Origin: JBCCTX01 sp965263105 | Lineage (GTDB): Bacteria; Bacteroidota; Bacteroidia; J057 | Direction of reading: 5' to 3' | NCBI GenBank assembly: GCA_965263105.1 | Contig: CBDHGL010000003.1 | Coordinates: 2,356,001 to 2,420,000 of the forward strand | Length of the DNA stretch: 64,000 bases | Part shown: positions 62,591 to 64,000 of the stretch, one piece after another | How the letters are laid out: each line of letters opens with the position of its first letter | Numbering within the stretch: the stretch's first letter is position 1 | The notes under the pieces: generated by a model | Told to the model about the DNA's origin: nothing | What the model saw: the letters and a program-made list of their open reading frames with translations, nothing else | Database searches by the model: none | Made by a program: the position numbers and the translations under genes

Positions 62591-63610
62591 ATGCTTGTAG
62601 ATCTTAGAAGCGATACATTCACTTTACCCACTCCAGCCATGAAGGAGGCTATGATGAAGGCTCCCTTGGGAGACGATGTTTTTGGAGAGGACCCCTCCGT
62701 AAATGCCTTGCAGGAAAAGGCTGCCGCTATATTCGGGATGGAAGCGGGCTTGTTTTGCCCCTCAGGGACGATGTGTAACCAAATTGGCGTCCGTATTCAT
62801 ACCCAACCCCAGGACCAGGTTATTTGCGACAAACGTTCCCATGTGTATCTTTATGAAGGGGGAGGGCTAGCCTATAATTCGATGGTCACAGCCCGCCTTG
62901 TGGATGGCCCAAGAGGAATTATTAGTCCCCAGATGGTCGAAGCAGAAATCAATCCGAATGACATTCATTTTCCACCCAGTCGCTTAGTCGTGATTGAAAA
63001 TACCTGTAACAAAGGAGGGGGAAGCTACTATTCACTAAATCAGATCCAGGCTCTATCAGAGCTATGTAAAAAGAATGGCTTAAAGTTCCATCTGGATGGG
63101 GCCAGGCTATTTAACGCCTTGACGGCGACGGGAGAGGATCCTAAGGCATACGGTAAATATTTGGATACCATATCTCTCTGCCTATCAAAGGGCCTAGGTG
63201 CTCCTGTGGGTTCGGTTTTACTGGGGAGTAAAACAGATATAGCAAAGGCTCTGAGAATAAGAAAGGTGCTAGGGGGGGGAATGCGTCAGGCAGGGGTATT
63301 AGCAGCTGCAGGCATGTACGCTCTGGATCACCATATTGAGCGTATGAAGGAAGACCACCAAAGGGCCAAACGCATTGGAGATGCCTTAGAGACTCATCCA
63401 CATATTTCCGAAGTTCTCCCAGTAGATACCAACATTGTCATATTTCGGCCAGATCCCAATTGGAAGGCTGGGCCACAGGTTTTGGATGCTTTTGAGCAGA
63501 AAGGCGTAAAAGGCCTGGCCTTTGGCCCAGATCATATTCGATTTATTACCCATTTAGATGTAACTGAGGAAATGGTGGATTACACGATAGACCTTATTCA
63601 GGCCCTTTAA
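62591..63610 (+). CDS. ltaE: Low-specificity L-threonine aldolase
   Basis: 339-aa PLP enzyme, cytoplasmic, splitting L-threonine/allo-threonine into glycine and acetaldehyde. N-terminus VDLRSDTFTLPTPAMKEAMM and PLGDDVFGEDPSVNALQEKA are diagnostic. Active site: His84 (KRSHVYLYEGGG), Asp169 and Arg172 (HLDGARLFNAL), Schiff-base Lys200 (SLCLSKGLGAPVGS), and VLGGGMRQAGVLAAAG. Length standard. Divergent from the PspC gene (57 bp apart). Confidence 0.96.
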   Translation: MLVDLRSDTFTLPTPAMKEAMMKAPLGDDVFGEDPSVNALQEKAAAIFGMEAGLFCPSGTMCNQIGVRIHTQPQDQVICDKRSHVYLYEGGGLAYNSMVTARLVDGPRGIISPQMVEAEINPNDIHFPPSRLVVIENTCNKGGGSYYSLNQIQALSELCKKNGLKFHLDGARLFNALTATGEDPKAYGKYLDTISLCLSKGLGAPVGSVLLGSKTDIAKALRIRKVLGGGMRQAGVLAAAGMYALDHHIERMKEDHQRAKRIGDALETHPHISEVLPVDTNIVIFRPDPNWKAGPQVLDAFEQKGVKGLAFGPDHIRFITHLDVTEEMVDYTIDLIQAL

Positions 63611-63636
63611 TTCGGGTAAATTTCCTAGCTTTAGCT

Positions 63637-64000
63637 ATGCAAGCAATCCTAGATTCCGGTTGGCCGTTCTTATCGGTGAGCGGCTTCGTTTCTCACATGT
63701 TAGTGTTTTTACTGGCGTTAACCTTAGTTGTATGGGGCTTGTTGGGAAAGGCCAAGCAACCTGCTCACCAATTGTTGGAGGAGTTTGTTTCATCCAATAC
63801 CAATCTACAGTTGGGAATGCTCTTGGCAGCTTTTGTGATCTCTTATTTTAGCCTGAATCATCTACCTTACCCCAACACTCCCTTATGGGTATTGCTGTTA
63901 CTTACATGGATAGTCTTCCCCTTGGCGATGTTCTATGGCTGGTTGGCCTGGTTGGGCTTGCTGAGAGATGAAGAGTTACGGAAAAATCGCGCCTTTAGAG
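63637..64000 (+). CDS. Partial membrane protein
   Basis: Starts at ATG 63637, 26 bp after the threonine aldolase stop, and runs off the right edge (121 codons seen). Three hydrophobic helices: MLVFLLALTLVVWGLLG, LGMLLAAFVISYFSL and LWVLLLLTWIVFPLAMFYGW, then a charged segment (LLRDEELRKNRAF). Family not recognised from this part. Confidence 0.7.
   Translation, partial: MQAILDSGWPFLSVSGFVSHMLVFLLALTLVVWGLLGKAKQPAHQLLEEFVSSNTNLQLGMLLAAFVISYFSLNHLPYPNTPLWVLLLLTWIVFPLAMFYGWLAWLGLLRDEELRKNRAFR

Overview
The window looks like a chromosome segment from a free-living, probably marine, Bacteroidota, most likely near the Saprospiria/Lewinella-type lineages. Grounds: a PorP/SprF-family outer-membrane protein beside a protein ending in a gliding-motility-associated (type B) T9SS sorting domain, several sulfatases, many lipoproteins and AsmA-like proteins, few Shine-Dalgarno sequences, and moderate GC. 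I see no rRNA, tRNA, CRISPR array, prophage or replication origin. Lineage is inference.

Layout. 0-9.7 kb: lipid/alcohol metabolism (partial quinone oxidoreductase, acyl-CoA dehydrogenase, GMC oxidoreductase, acyl-CoA synthetase, SDR), then a sodium:solute symporter and a phytanoyl-CoA-dioxygenase-like enzyme, with an AraC regulator divergent from the latter. 10.8-22.6 kb: giant AsmA-like protein, secreted metalloprotease with dockerin-like tail, YkvI-type membrane protein, MscL, a large cytochrome-c lipoprotein and a YheT-type hydrolase. 22.7-25.9 kb: two lipoprotein sulfatases. 26.0-31.7 kb: a cluster of four uncharacterised envelope genes ending in a TPR protein. 31.7-40.2 kb, opposite strand: a tightly overlapping four-gene operon for a probable T9SS-exported surface structure (repeat protein, PorP/SprF protein, S74 tail-fibre-like protein, type B CTD protein).

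42.0-57 kb: a complete glucuronate-to-pyruvate/glyceraldehyde-3-phosphate route. A GntR regulator, fructuronate-reductase-type SDR, UxuA, UxaC and a TRAP importer (P, Q, M) lie head to tail; KDG kinase and a sulfatase follow, and KDPG aldolase lies 3.8 kb beyond the sulfatase across an accessory island. The island (about 42.9-46.7 kb) holds two Rpn/PD-(D/E)XK paralogues (one decayed), an XRE-regulator remnant, an orphan RHS tip and a small coiled-coil gene. The sulfatase (46.7-48.3 kb) has a one-base frameshift exactly in its catalytic C-x-P-S-R motif.

57-64 kb: sugar nucleotidyltransferase, large membrane protein, family 2 glycosyltransferase, an M48-like protein whose zinc motif reads RELGH, a PspC/zinc-ribbon protein, threonine aldolase and a partial membrane protein.

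Non-coding points: a 26-bp perfect palindrome between acyl-CoA dehydrogenase and GMC genes; a palindrome before the glucuronate regulator; an intergenic family built on AGTCCACAG/TAGTCCATGGTC words, often just past stop codons; a two-copy inverted-repeat element at 41.9 and 49.7 kb; and three or four good intrinsic terminators.
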